Origin: Cyanobium sp. NIES-981
GTDB taxonomy: Bacteria > Cyanobacteriota > Cyanobacteriia > PCC-6307 > Cyanobiaceae
Direction: 5' to 3'
Assembly: GCA_945877595.1 (NCBI GenBank)
Contig: CAMDVN010000015.1
Coordinates: forward strand, 1-43,642
Length of the DNA stretch: 43,642 bases
Shown piece by piece: positions 8,816-16,499 of this stretch. Under the pieces are notes generated by a model. The model did not search any database. It saw only the letters and a list, made by a program, of their open reading frames with translations, and had not been told where the DNA came from. The stretch's first letter is position 1. Every line of letters starts with the position of its first letter. The position numbers were made by a program, and so were the translations under genes.

Positions 8816-10011
8816 GCAAGACGTTCTTTGTGCGCAAGGAGGTCTTTTGCACGCGCCGTTCGCCCCGCTGGCTGTTGCTGGTCGGATTGTTGGGGCTTTC
8901 GATCGGCGGTTGTGGGGCCAGAGCACCGGAAGCACCGACCACCCGCGTCACCCCCTTCGTGTTTCGCTCGCTGAACCTGCGCCAGCAGGATCCCCAGGGA
9001 CGCACTGCTTGGGCTGTCACCAGTCCGGAAGCTCGTTATGACCTGTCCAGACGGGTTGCCCAGGCCCAGGATCTACGGGGCACGATCTACGCCCTTGGCC
9101 AGCCCCGCTACACCGTGCAGGCCAGCCATGGCACCTTGCTCAACGACGGCCAGGTCATCCAGCTCGAGGGCAAGGCCCAGATCCGCCGACTCGGCCCTGA
9201 CCCCGTGACCATCCAGGCCACTCGGATGCGCTGGTACCCCCGTCTCCAACGGATTGAGCTGGATCGCAATGCTGAGGCGATCGATGGAAACTTGCGCCTG
9301 TTGGCCACTCGGGCCCGTTTCCTGATCGATCGCGACACCCTGGAACTCCGGGGCAAGCCGGAGCTTCGCCGCCTGGGTAGCGGTGCCGCTGATTCGCCAG
9401 TGCGGGTGTTGCTGCAGCAGGCTGACTGGATGCCCACGAGCGGGGCCCTTGAGGCAAAGGGAGCGATCAAGGTGGTTCGCACCCTGCCGTCGCGCCAAAT
9501 CCAAACCCTGACGGCCTCTGGCCTTCGAGGCAATACCCAGGAGCGCACGCTGCTATTTCAGGCGCCGGTGGTCTTGGATGATCCCTCCCAGAAAGCCTGG
9601 CTCAGGGGCCAGGCCATCAGCATCAACCTCACGACCAACACCCTGCATTCAGCAACACCCTTCAGGGCGGCGTTCCAACAACTCCGCATCAAAGGGCAGT
9701 CCCTGCAGGTTGATCTCAACACGGCGACCGCCACGATTGGCTCGGGCTGCGAGGTGGACCAAGCCGACGGGAGCCTTCGAGCATCACGTTGCCTTTGGAA
9801 TTGGCAGCGCCAGTCGCTTGCGGCCAGCGGCGGAGTTGAACTGCGACGCACGGCCAACCGCCAGGTGACCCGCGCCAGTCAAATGGAGGGTCGACTCGGG
9901 CCCTCTGGACGCCTTGAGTTCCGTAGCCCCGGCTCAAGGGTTACATCACGGCTGCAGTTGCCGGGTCCAAAGCCAGGGGCTGCTGCGCAGAAGCCGACCA
10001 TTCGTCTTTGA
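8812..10011 (+). CDS. lptC: LPS export periplasmic protein LptC-like (lipoprotein)
   Basis: A predicted envelope protein of the LptC/YrbK family, which carries lipopolysaccharide from the LptBFG transporter to LptA. The N-terminus has a hydrophobic stretch ending in a lipobox-like GGCGARAP (Cys near residue 34), so it is probably a lipoprotein rather than the single-TM protein of E. coli. The body (about 45-380) is rich in beta strands with OstA-like repeats (ARYDLSRRVAQAQDLRG; LLNDGQVIQLEGKAQI; RFLIDRDTLELRGKPEL). At 399 residues it is about twice E. coli LptC, as in other cyanobacteria. The start is GTG, overlapping the metG stop. Its last 71 bases overlap the 3' end of the convergent ccb gene. 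Confidence 0.8.
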   Translation: MSKTFFVRKEVFCTRRSPRWLLLVGLLGLSIGGCGARAPEAPTTRVTPFVFRSLNLRQQDPQGRTAWAVTSPEARYDLSRRVAQAQDLRGTIYALGQPRYTVQASHGTLLNDGQVIQLEGKAQIRRLGPDPVTIQATRMRWYPRLQRIELDRNAEAIDGNLRLLATRARFLIDRDTLELRGKPELRRLGSGAADSPVRVLLQQADWMPTSGALEAKGAIKVVRTLPSRQIQTLTASGLRGNTQERTLLFQAPVVLDDPSQKAWLRGQAISINLTTNTLHSATPFRAAFQQLRIKGQSLQVDLNTATATIGSGCEVDQADGSLRASRCLWNWQRQSLAASGGVELRRTANRQVTRASQMEGRLGPSGRLEFRSPGSRVTSRLQLPGPKPGAAAQKPTIRL

Positions 10012-10627
10012 GCTTCAGGGCCCAGCCTTTGACCCAGGCTTGGTCACTGGTGCTAAAGCAACGGGCCGACCAGCCTCCCAGCACCAGCAGACCATTGCTG
10101 CCGATCGGCTGCACCAACACGCTGGGCAGATCGGCGAGGAGTGGCTCGAATTCGGCTCGGCCGGGATAGTGGCGCAGGTCAACCAAATGAATGGCGGCCT
10201 GCTTGACCAGGCACCGCTCACAGATCGATCCCGCAGAAAATGCTGACGGGGCGGGTTCCTGCTCTGGCAGCAGGCCGCGCTGCAAGACCATCTCACCCTT
10301 CCAGAGGACCGCCACCACAGCCGCCGGTGTGGCAGTCAGCAGCATCTGTGATCCCCAGGCCAGTTCACGCCGCAGCGACTCCTGCAGCGTGCTGGCCAGC
10401 ACAAGCCCCTGGCGGCCCTGGAGGTTGGCCCGTTGGGGCGCCTCGGGCACCACCTGAGTCCAGAGCAGCCCCACCAGCATCAGACCAACAGCCAACAAAC
10501 TGCCCAGCACCGAGGTGCGTTGCAGGGCCTGATCAGCTGCGGGCGACGCCAGTTGATTGCCGACCACGGTGACCAGGCCAAGGGCGCCGGCGGCCACCGT
10601 GATGCGCGCCGAGAGAGGAGTGGCCAT
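9941..10627 (-). CDS. Cofactor assembly of complex C subunit B (Ccb2/Ccb4-like)
   Basis: A 228-residue membrane protein related to plastid CCB2/CCB4, which help attach haem c(i) covalently to cytochrome b6. Two N-terminal hydrophobic segments (VAAGALGLVTVVG, about 11-24; SVLGSLLAVGLMLVGLLWTQ, about 39-58) are followed by a soluble domain. That domain holds the segments ELAWGSQMLLTATPA and VLVQPIGSNGLLVLGGWSAR, which I recognise from cyanobacterial members. A CxxC (ICERC, near 134) lies in the soluble part. The ATG at 10627 starts MATPLSARITVA. The last 71 bases are antisense to the end of lptC, so the two convergent transcripts overlap. The assignment rests on remembered family similarity. 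Confidence 0.75.
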   Translation of the reverse strand: MATPLSARITVAAGALGLVTVVGNQLASPAADQALQRTSVLGSLLAVGLMLVGLLWTQVVPEAPQRANLQGRQGLVLASTLQESLRRELAWGSQMLLTATPAAVVAVLWKGEMVLQRGLLPEQEPAPSAFSAGSICERCLVKQAAIHLVDLRHYPGRAEFEPLLADLPSVLVQPIGSNGLLVLGGWSARCFSTSDQAWVKGWALKLKDEWSASAQQPLALDPATAAVM

Positions 10628-10706
10628 CGCCTTGGGTCGTTATCGCCAATGTCCAGGATGCCGGATCGAGCTTTTGTTGCTGGAATAGGCCAGTGATCCT
10701 TAAACC

Positions 10707-11111
10707 ATGGATGCCCCCGAAGCGTTTGCAGCCATCTGCCTGGCAGCCGTTGGCTGTGACGGTCAGCTCGGCCGCGAGGAAGCCCAGGCCCTGAGAACCC
10801 AACTTGAGTTTCGCAGCCCCTTTCGCGACCTTGGGGAGCAGGCCATGGGGGATCTTTTTGATGGACTGCTGGAGATCCTGCGTACTGATGGCTGGTCAGC
10901 CCTGGTAACGGGTGCGATCCCTGCCCTTCAACCCCATCAGCGTGAAACAGCCCTGGCCTTGGCAGCCCAGCTGGTGCGCGCCGATCGCATCGTGCAGCCT
11001 GAGGAAACCGCCTTCCTCCAGGCCCTGGCCAGCCAACTCACCCTGCCCGAGGGCCGGGCCGATCAGATCCTTGAGGTGATTGCGGTGTTGCACCGCGATG
11101 CCCTTGCCTAA
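10707..11111 (+). CDS. TerB-family (tellurite resistance-like) helical protein
   Basis: A 134-residue, probably all-helical soluble protein of the TerB-like superfamily. The features seen are an acidic N-terminal helix with a possible metal-binding segment (VGCDGQLGREEAQAL, residues 15-29) and the repeat of that pattern later (VRADRIVQPEETAFLQAL, about 88-105). This internal duplication of (D/R)xxxxxEE is typical of TerB domains. Such stand-alone proteins are widespread in cyanobacteria and are not linked to tellurite; the function is unknown. It is 64 bases upstream of the psb32 start favoured here and on the same strand. Confidence 0.7.
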   Translation: MDAPEAFAAICLAAVGCDGQLGREEAQALRTQLEFRSPFRDLGEQAMGDLFDGLLEILRTDGWSALVTGAIPALQPHQRETALALAAQLVRADRIVQPEETAFLQALASQLTLPEGRADQILEVIAVLHRDALA

Positions 11112-11175
11112 ATTGACACGCCCAGCAGGGCAGACAGGTCGGCCAGCAAACGGCAAACTGGATGCACTTGGCCTT

Positions 11176-11919
11176 GTGGTCTTGCGCGTTTCAGCTCTTC
11201 GCTTCCATGCCAGGCGCTTCCATGCCTGGCACTCCCATGCCCGGCACTCCCTTGATGCCGCGCTTGCTGTCGCGCTTGGTGGCTTCATCCTCATGGTCGT
11301 GCTGTTGTTACCAGTGGCTCCCGTGCACGCCACGAGTGCCGCCGGCCTCCCCAGTGAACCGCCGACCAACCACGTGCTCGACGGTGCCGATCTGCTCAGC
11401 CGTGCTGCCGTGGCCGATGTGGCCCGCGGGCTTGAGCAGTTTTCACCCCAGCAGGTGCAGGCCAGCTGGGTCAGCGTGGATCGTCTCGACTATGGCCTTG
11501 GCTTGACCCAGCTGGGTGAGCAGCTTCTCGAACGCTGGAGCGGCGGCACTGATCAGAACCAGCTGCTGTTTCTGATTGACGGTCAGACCAGTGCCACCGC
11601 CATCGTGGCCTCGGCACCGTTGCAGCAACAGCTTGGAGCCGACCTGCTCAAAAGCACGGCTCGCACCACCATGGCCCAGCCTTTGCGTGAGGGCGCTCGC
11701 TATCGCCAGGCCAGCCTGGATGCGATGAACCGGATTGCCGTGGTGCTGGCCGGCGGAGCAGATCCCGGCCCGCCTGAGATCAACGCGGTGACTGTGCTTC
11801 CAACGCACATCCCCAGCCGTGAGGAAACGGAATCCAGCAATGCCTTTACCTGGGTGATTGTGCTGTTGGTGGTGGGCACCCTGGTGCCGATGCTCACGTG
11901 GTGGGTCTTCTCACGCTGA
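11176..11919 (+). CDS. psb32: TPM-domain photosystem II repair protein Psb32-like
   Basis: A membrane-anchored protein with a lumenal or periplasmic TPM domain. In Synechocystis the family member Psb32 protects photosystem II and speeds its repair. Visible here are an Arg/His-rich N-terminus, a hydrophobic signal (LAVALGGFILMVVLLLPVA), a cleavage-like VHATS, the TPM fold (NHVLDGADLLSRAAVADVA; SGGTDQNQLLFLIDG), and a C-terminal TM helix (FTWVIVLLVVGTLVPMLTWW). The start is uncertain. GTG 11176 gives a normal signal peptide. ATGs at 11080 and 11098 would overlap the terB-like gene and add a long non-family leader. A 15-bp tandem repeat at 11201-11245 lies in the n-region. It is followed 3 bases later by pxcA. 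Confidence 0.75.
   Translation: MVLRVSALRFHARRFHAWHSHARHSLDAALAVALGGFILMVVLLLPVAPVHATSAAGLPSEPPTNHVLDGADLLSRAAVADVARGLEQFSPQQVQASWVSVDRLDYGLGLTQLGEQLLERWSGGTDQNQLLFLIDGQTSATAIVASAPLQQQLGADLLKSTARTTMAQPLREGARYRQASLDAMNRIAVVLAGGADPGPPEINAVTVLPTHIPSREETESSNAFTWVIVLLVVGTLVPMLTWWVFSR
11201..11245 (+). repeat. Three tandem 15-bp units in the psb32 leader
   Basis: GCTTCCATGCCAGGC, GCTTCCATGCCTGGC and ACTCCCATGCCCGGC follow one another (11201-11215, 11216-11230, 11231-11245), with a weaker fourth unit. In the psb32 frame they encode RFHAR, RFHAW and HSHAR-like pentapeptides just before the signal hydrophobic stretch. Confidence 0.85.
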
Positions 11920-11922
11920 ACC

Positions 11923-13065
11923 ATGGCTTTCAACAATTGGATCGGCACGTTTGGCCGTGCCCAAGACGTCGACGTGAGCAATCAGCTCGAGCGGGGCTAT
12001 GAAGCTGCACTGCTGATCCAAAGCATTGAACTGGAGCACTACAAGGACCGCCCCGTGCGGCCCGAACTCGATCTGCGTTTGCCGAAGGCCACCCAGGCCC
12101 AGTTGATGCGCCGCTTCAAGGCTGCGCTTCAGGTCTGCCGTGATGTGATTGCAGAGCTCGAAGCCCACCGATCCGAGCTCTCGGGCCAAGAATCCAGGCA
12201 GCTGCAGCTGGTTGAGGATGTGGTGTCCCGCTACACCTCACGAAAGCCCTTGCCGGCCATCAGCCGCTCGCCTGAGGTCTTGCCACGGAGCTTGATCGGT
12301 GTTGTGGATCAGGTGCGGCGTCAGCTCGATCCTGAAGCTGAGGCGTCGATGGTCGCCGGGTTTCGGCGCCGCCGCGATTCCACCCTCGTCTCCCTGCGGG
12401 TGTTGTTGTTGTTGATCCTCGTTCCTGTGTTGGTGCAGCAGGCCAGCCGGTCGTTGGTGGTCTCTCCCCTGGTTGATCGCTATGCGCCCACCAGTGCATT
12501 CCTCAGCTATCCCAAGCCGAAGCTCGAGGAGCGGGCGGTTGAAAAGTTACGGGTCTTTCAGGCCGAAATCGAATTTGACGCCCTCTTGAAGGGGGATCCA
12601 ATTCCCGATCGCGAAGAATTGCAGAAGCAGTTGGCTTCCCGTGCCCAGATCCTCAAGGAGGAGGCCGATCAGGAGAGCACTGAGGAGATCAAGAATGTGA
12701 TCTCCGATCTCTTCGCACTGCTTGGTTTCGTCCTGGTGTGCGTGACTTGCAGTCGTGATCTTCAGGTGCTGCGTGGATTCATTGACGAGCTGGTCTATGG
12801 GCTCAGTGACAGCGCCAAAGCCTTTGCCATCATTCTGTTCACTGACATCTTTGTTGGATTCCACAGCCCAGAGGGTTGGACCGTTCTTCTCGATGGAGTT
12901 GCCCATCACCTGGGGGTGCCAGCCCGGGAGAATTTCATCATGCTGTTCATTGCCACGTTCCCTGTGGTGCTGGCGACCATTTTCAAGTACTGGATCTTCC
13001 GCTATCTGAACCGGGTTTCGCCGTCGTCGGTGGCCACCCTTCGAAACATGAACGGTGGTGGCTGA
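11923..13065 (+). CDS. pxcA: Proton extrusion protein PxcA (CemA homologue)
   Basis: A 380-residue membrane protein, homologue of plastid CemA, needed for light-induced Na+-dependent proton extrusion and indirectly for CO2 uptake. The soluble N-terminal part (about 1-160) includes VSNQLERGYEAALLIQSIE and LDLRLPKATQAQLMRRF. Then come TM segments near 163-187 (VSLRVLLLLILVPVLVQQ), 262-280 (VISDLFALLGFVLVCVTC), 295-315 (KAFAIILFTDIFVGFHSPEG) and 335-360 (NFIMLFIATFPVVLATIFKY). The C-terminal HSPEGW and FRYLNRVSPSSVATLRNMN are family hallmarks. It sits directly after psb32, and its stop overlaps the cobU start by 11 bases, so this looks like one transcript. Confidence 0.95.
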   Translation: MAFNNWIGTFGRAQDVDVSNQLERGYEAALLIQSIELEHYKDRPVRPELDLRLPKATQAQLMRRFKAALQVCRDVIAELEAHRSELSGQESRQLQLVEDVVSRYTSRKPLPAISRSPEVLPRSLIGVVDQVRRQLDPEAEASMVAGFRRRRDSTLVSLRVLLLLILVPVLVQQASRSLVVSPLVDRYAPTSAFLSYPKPKLEERAVEKLRVFQAEIEFDALLKGDPIPDREELQKQLASRAQILKEEADQESTEEIKNVISDLFALLGFVLVCVTCSRDLQVLRGFIDELVYGLSDSAKAFAIILFTDIFVGFHSPEGWTVLLDGVAHHLGVPARENFIMLFIATFPVVLATIFKYWIFRYLNRVSPSSVATLRNMNGGG

Positions 13066-13618
13066 CCCCCAGCGCTGCGTGCTGGTGAGTGGACCGGCGC
13101 GCAGCGGCAAAAGCGCTTGGGCCGAGACCTTGGCCGCAGCTTCGGGCCGTGCGGTGCACTACCTCGCCACAGGCCCCCATCGTCCAGACGACGAGGCTTG
13201 GCAAGAGCGGCTCCGCCGCCACCGTGAGCGCCGGCCGGCCAGTTGGGGATGCCAGGAGGTTGGCTTGCAGCTGGCTCCCGCCCTCAGCGCCTGCCCAGCG
13301 GGGCACCTGGCACTGGTTGATTCCTTGGGTACCTGGGTTGCCGCTGGTTTGCACCTCGATCAACCGGCCTGGCAAACCGCCTCTGACCAGTTGCTGGAGG
13401 CTCTGCAAGCCACCCCAGCCCGGGTGGTGTTGGTGGCTGAGGAGACCGGCTGGGGGGTGGTCCCTGCCACCGCAGTGGGCGGCCTATTTCGCGATCGACA
13501 GGGTCTGCTCCTGCAAGCGGTGATGCGCCTGTGTGATGGAGCCTGGCTGGTGCTGCACGGTCGGGCGATCAATCTCCTCGAGTTCAGCGTGCCGGTGCCT
13601 AGTACGGGGGCCTGGTGA
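13055..13618 (+). CDS. cobU: Bifunctional adenosylcobinamide kinase/adenosylcobinamide-phosphate guanylyltransferase
   Basis: This enzyme acts late in cobalamin synthesis. It phosphorylates adenosylcobinamide and then transfers GMP to build AdoCbi-GDP. The P-loop GPARSGKS is at residues 13-20. It is followed by the family blocks VHYLATGPHRPDDEAWQERL and RRHRERRPASW, the latter containing the His that carries the GMP intermediate in characterised CobU. Later come VDSLGTWVAAGL and LVAEETGWGVVPATAVGGLF. The GTG start at 13055 overlaps the pxcA stop, and its own stop overlaps the trmL start (GTGATG at 13615). With the riboswitch-hupE unit elsewhere in the window, it shows an active B12 pathway. 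Confidence 0.93.
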   Translation: MVADPQRCVLVSGPARSGKSAWAETLAAASGRAVHYLATGPHRPDDEAWQERLRRHRERRPASWGCQEVGLQLAPALSACPAGHLALVDSLGTWVAAGLHLDQPAWQTASDQLLEALQATPARVVLVAEETGWGVVPATAVGGLFRDRQGLLLQAVMRLCDGAWLVLHGRAINLLEFSVPVPSTGAW

Positions 13619-14097
13619 TGCCCCGTGTGGTGCTCTTCCAGCCGCAGATTCCGCCCAACACCGGCAATGTGGCCCGCACCTGCGCCGCGACAGCCACGGC
13701 GCTGCATCTGATCGAACCCTTGGGCTTTTCGCTTGACGACCGCCAGCTCAAGCGCGCTGGCTTGGACTACTGGCCCCTGGTCGATTTGGCGACCCATGCC
13801 AGCTGGAGTTGCTTCGATCAGCACCGCCGGCGGCAGGGTGGTCGTTTGATTGCCTTCAGTAGCCATGCGAGCCAGTTCTACACGGATTTTGACTACCAGC
13901 CCGACGACTGGCTTCTCTTTGGGCGTGAGACCGATGGCCTTCCGGTCGATCCCCTTCAGGCGTCCAATGCAAGACTCGTGATTCCAATGCGCCAGGCTGC
14001 CCGCCGTCAGCCCGGTGGCGTACGGTCCCTCAACCTGGCGTCCTCGGTGGCCGTCGTTTTGTTTGAGGCTCTGCGTCAGCTCGATGGTCTTGAGTAG
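13615..14097 (+). CDS. trmL: tRNA (cytidine(34)-2'-O)-methyltransferase
   Basis: A SPOUT-class methyltransferase that 2'-O-methylates the wobble nucleotide of tRNA-Leu isoacceptors. At 160 residues it consists of the bare catalytic domain. Motif 1 is PNTGNVARTCAAT (near 14-26), motif 2 is LLFGRETDGLP (about 100-110) and motif 3 is [15 protein letters not shown] (about 138-152), which together form the trefoil knot. Both GTG 13615 and ATG 13618 fit as starts, the first overlapping the cobU stop. It ends the pxcA-cobU-trmL run; a 149-base gap precedes the peptidase. Confidence 0.93.
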   Translation: MMPRVVLFQPQIPPNTGNVARTCAATATALHLIEPLGFSLDDRQLKRAGLDYWPLVDLATHASWSCFDQHRRRQGGRLIAFSSHASQFYTDFDYQPDDWLLFGRETDGLPVDPLQASNARLVIPMRQAARRQPGGVRSLNLASSVAVVLFEALRQLDGLE

Positions 14098-14246
14098 GCA
14101 AATCCCCCACCAGCACATGAGTCTCGCCCGGTTAAGCAGCCCTGATGTGATCTGGGTTGCTTGAACATTCAGGTTCAATGGGTTACTGTCTGGCCGACCT
14201 ACGGTTGTTGGCTTCTCCAGAGGATTTGTTCAATGAGTTGTGGTGC

Positions 14247-15269
14247 ATGAAGCCTTTGCATTGGTTCAGTCCTGTTTTGTTGCTGGTTCCAGTAGCCGTC
14301 CCTGTCGTGGTGACGGCCATGGGTCAGCCCCAGTGGGACCGCAGTGAGACCAACCAGTTGCAGGCTTCGTTGCCCGCGCCGAGCACCGATCGGGTTTGGG
14401 TTCGGGTTCGCCAGCCAGCTGGCTTGCCGGCACTCGCACAACTGCTGAATCTTCCCCAGGCCAAGCTGGCCAGCCTCAACGACGTCCAGGCTGACCATGA
14501 CTTCGATCAGGGTGATTGGTTGGTCCTGCCAGCTCAGAAGGTCCGACTCGCCAAACTGTTGCCTGAGATCGACAGCTCAGACCTGCGTCGCTCCCCCCCC
14601 CTGCACCAGCTCCCCCCGATGGAGCCCAATGGCGTCGTGAGGTTGGGTGACAGCCTTCGCAGGATCGCGTTGCGCTACGGCGTTACCCTGCAAGAGCTCG
14701 TCAAGCTCAATCCCGGCCTTGAAACAGCCCGCCTGGTGGTGGGAACTCCCATCCGCTTGGCGAACTCTGCACCTGCACGACAGCGGCTGCTGCTGGGGCT
14801 CAGGCCCACGGGTAGTGGTGGCTTGAGCTGGCCAGACTTGCCGGATTTCGGCCAAGACGACTCCCAGCAGGATCAGAATCTCTCCCAAGAGGGCTGGATT
14901 TGGCCCTCCAAGGGCATGTTCAGCTCTGGGTATGGCTGGCGCTGGGGGCGAATGCACAAAGGCATCGACATCGCCAACAATGTGGGCACCAGTGTGGTGG
15001 CCGCCAAGGCAGGTCGAGTTAGCGCTTCGGGCTGGCACGATGGGGGTTATGGATACAGGGTGGTGATTAGCCACGATGATGGCAGTCACTCGCTTTACGC
15101 CCACAACAGCCGACTTCTGGTCAAAGAGGGCCAGGAGGTGGAGCAAGGCCAGCCGATCGCGGCCATGGGCAGTACGGGTCGAAGTACGGGGCCCCATCTC
15201 CATTTCGAGATCCACCCCCCCGGTCGAGGGGCGGCCAATCCCCTTCAGTTTCTGCCTCAGCGGGCCTGA
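14247..15269 (+). CDS. LysM and M23 (LytM-type) peptidoglycan peptidase
   Basis: A secreted, probably wall-associated metallopeptidase. The ATG at 14247 gives MKPLHWFSPVLLLVPVAVPV, a clear signal sequence; the frame continues 90 bases upstream but adds only a poor leader. A degenerate LysM-like segment (LPALAQLLNLPQAKLASLN) is followed by a good LysM (LGDSLRRIALRYGVTLQELV), then a linker rich in Gln/Asp. The C-terminal M23 domain has the zinc ligands of MHKGIDI (H237, D241) and HLHFE (H317, H319). Such proteins cut peptide cross-links or activate amidases at septation. It is the last gene before the tRNA-Met locus. Confidence 0.92.
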   Translation: MKPLHWFSPVLLLVPVAVPVVVTAMGQPQWDRSETNQLQASLPAPSTDRVWVRVRQPAGLPALAQLLNLPQAKLASLNDVQADHDFDQGDWLVLPAQKVRLAKLLPEIDSSDLRRSPPLHQLPPMEPNGVVRLGDSLRRIALRYGVTLQELVKLNPGLETARLVVGTPIRLANSAPARQRLLLGLRPTGSGGLSWPDLPDFGQDDSQQDQNLSQEGWIWPSKGMFSSGYGWRWGRMHKGIDIANNVGTSVVAAKAGRVSASGWHDGGYGYRVVISHDDGSHSLYAHNSRLLVKEGQEVEQGQPIAAMGSTGRSTGPHLHFEIHPPGRGAANPLQFLPQRA

Positions 15270-15313
15270 TCACCCAAAACCCAAAGCCCCGATCGTCTAA
15301 GATCAAATCACCC

Positions 15314-15387
15314 GGCTCGGTAGCTCAGCTGGTTAGAGCGTGGGATTCATAACCCCAAGGTCGGGAGTTCAAGTCTCCCCCGAGCCA
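15314..15387 (+). tRNA. tRNA-Met (CAT), elongator type
   Basis: A 74-nt cloverleaf. The acceptor stem is GGCTCGG (15314-15320) with CCGAGCC (15380-15386) and discriminator A at 15387. The D arm is GCTC...GAGC. The anticodon stem and loop read TGGGA-TTCATAA-CCCCA with anticodon CAT at 15348-15350. The T arm is GGGAG-TTCAAGT-CTCCC. The innermost anticodon-stem pair is an A-C mismatch. CCA is not encoded. The full seven-pair acceptor stem with a normal first pair argues for elongator rather than initiator; a tRNA-Ile with modified CAT is less likely. The 3' half is repeated at 17003. Confidence 0.95.
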
Positions 15388-15402
15388 TAGTCTTTCCTCA
15401 AG

Positions 15403-15425
15403 CCCTGCTCCGGCGGGGTTTTTTA
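15403..15425 (+). terminator. Rho-independent terminator of tRNA-Met
   Basis: A short stem CCCTG/CGGGG around the loop CTCCGG (15403-15418) is followed at once by a run of T (15419-15424). It begins 15 bases after the tRNA 3' end. A diverged copy of the same hairpin follows the tRNA fragment at 17060-17083. Confidence 0.7.
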
Positions 15426-16061
15426 TTACCTGAGACTGTGATGTTCGATGGTGAAACGCCCCCATCTCGCTTAGTGATCTTGATTTGAGGAACGTTGTTA
15501 AATAAGCGCCCATACGTCAAACCGAAGGCTCCGAGGCCAGCCCATCTCTGGTCGCAAGCCAATGACCAGCAGGTTGCAGCGCCCATGGCGTAGGTCACCG
15601 GCGCGGGGCCCTTACCGTGATCAATCTGTCGACGCAACGCGTTCACTGCTAAGGGGTGTCAGCTGAGCCTTCGGGTGGTATCGGTATGGATGGAGTTTGA
15701 GCTCAGGGGAGGAAGGTGACACACCGACCCTGACGAGCTCCTACCCCTTGTTCAGCTCAACATGGTGGGATTACACGCCCCGATGACGTCAATGGCCAGA
15801 TGAACAGCCATCAGCTTGATCTTCCTACGTTCGTCTGTTAGTAACCGTGGTGGTAGTGACTGGGAAGGCTGAGGGGGGTGTGCAGCGCTTGCTCATTGCT
15901 GGAAACCCAACTCAGGGTCGACACATCACCCCAGAAGTTAGCCATGGCTACTTTCCACAACGATCGAGTCCAGGCCAGATTGGCTTCACATCGTAGCCAT
16001 TCAATTTGACTGGACCAGATGCTAAAATTAAACTCAACAAAACCATCTCAGTCCCTATTCA
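15426..16061. other. Gene-poor stretch between tRNA-Met and the lipoprotein gene
   Basis: About 640 bases with no gene I can support. Open frames here are short and do not look like proteins; the best, on the minus strand at 15398-15646, runs across the tRNA terminator. It is probably decayed island DNA, as it lies between the tRNA-Met gene and the repeated tRNA end. No integrase, transposase or inverted repeat remnant could be recognised by eye. Confidence 0.5.
16006..16034 (+). promoter_or_regulatory. Possible sigma-70-type promoter of the lipoprotein gene
   Basis: TTGACT (16006-16011) is separated by 17 bases from TAAACT (16029-16034), 28 bases before the ATG at 16062. The -35 matches five of six consensus bases and the -10 four of six. 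The surrounding bases are AT-rich compared with the rest of the window. This is an inference from motif match only. Confidence 0.35.
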
Positions 16062-16499
16062 ATGAAGTTCCTTAAGGCGGCAGTCGCCATGGCCTTGATG
16101 ATAGCCTTGACAAGTTGTAAGGGTTCAGAATCTAACTCACCCGAACCGGCACCTCCAACGGCCGAGACTATCTCAATGGAAACTGCCTGCACGGAGATAA
16201 AGCCACTCCTGAGTCAAATTAATGAGACTATGGATACGGCGGCGAAGAATAATGCTGAACCAGATGACCCGGCCGTTTTAGAAGAATTTCAGTCCATTGC
16301 AGATAAAATTGGTGGCATTGGTGAGCGAATTGAGACGGAAGAAGGAGCGGCTCTAGCGCAGGAAATCGCCAATTCCTATACACAAATGTTCGAGGGATTT
16401 TCAAAGCGTGAACCACCCTCTGATAGTACGGTAAAAACGATTTCTCAAGCGGTGGACAACTTTGTTCTTGCATGCGATGGCCCTCCCAGTGAGAATTGA
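16062..16499 (+). CDS. Putative lipoprotein of unknown function
   Basis: A 145-residue predicted lipoprotein. The N-terminus MKFLKAAVAMALMIALTSCK is a textbook lipoprotein signal with the lipobox LTSC (Cys19). A Ser/Pro/Glu-rich linker follows, then a small acidic, probably helical domain with two cysteines (CTEI near residue 44 and LACDG near the end) that could pair. I do not recognise a family. Codon use is visibly more AT-rich than the neighbours (AAT, GAA and TTA are common), and the gene is the only one between the tRNA-Met gene and its repeated 3' end. It may therefore have arrived with the integrated element. The coding call rests on the signal peptide and the consistent frame. Confidence 0.7.
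   Translation: MKFLKAAVAMALMIALTSCKGSESNSPEPAPPTAETISMETACTEIKPLLSQINETMDTAAKNNAEPDDPAVLEEFQSIADKIGGIGERIETEEGAALAQEIANSYTQMFEGFSKREPPSDSTVKTISQAVDNFVLACDGPPSEN

Noticed and set aside
10707-11111. Tellurite-resistance operon
   Set aside because: Only one TerB-like protein is present, with no terC, terD or terZ; stand-alone TerB proteins are common in cyanobacteria.
13360-14178. 272-codon minus-strand frame across cobU and trmL
   Set aside because: Shadow of two convincing genes; no family features.
15325-15513. Minus-strand frame reading LNSRPWGYESHALTS
   Set aside because: This is the well-known false protein from translating the antisense of a tRNA gene.
15398-15646. 82-codon minus-strand frame after the tRNA
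   Set aside because: It runs through the tRNA terminator and has no recognised family; at most a gene remnant.
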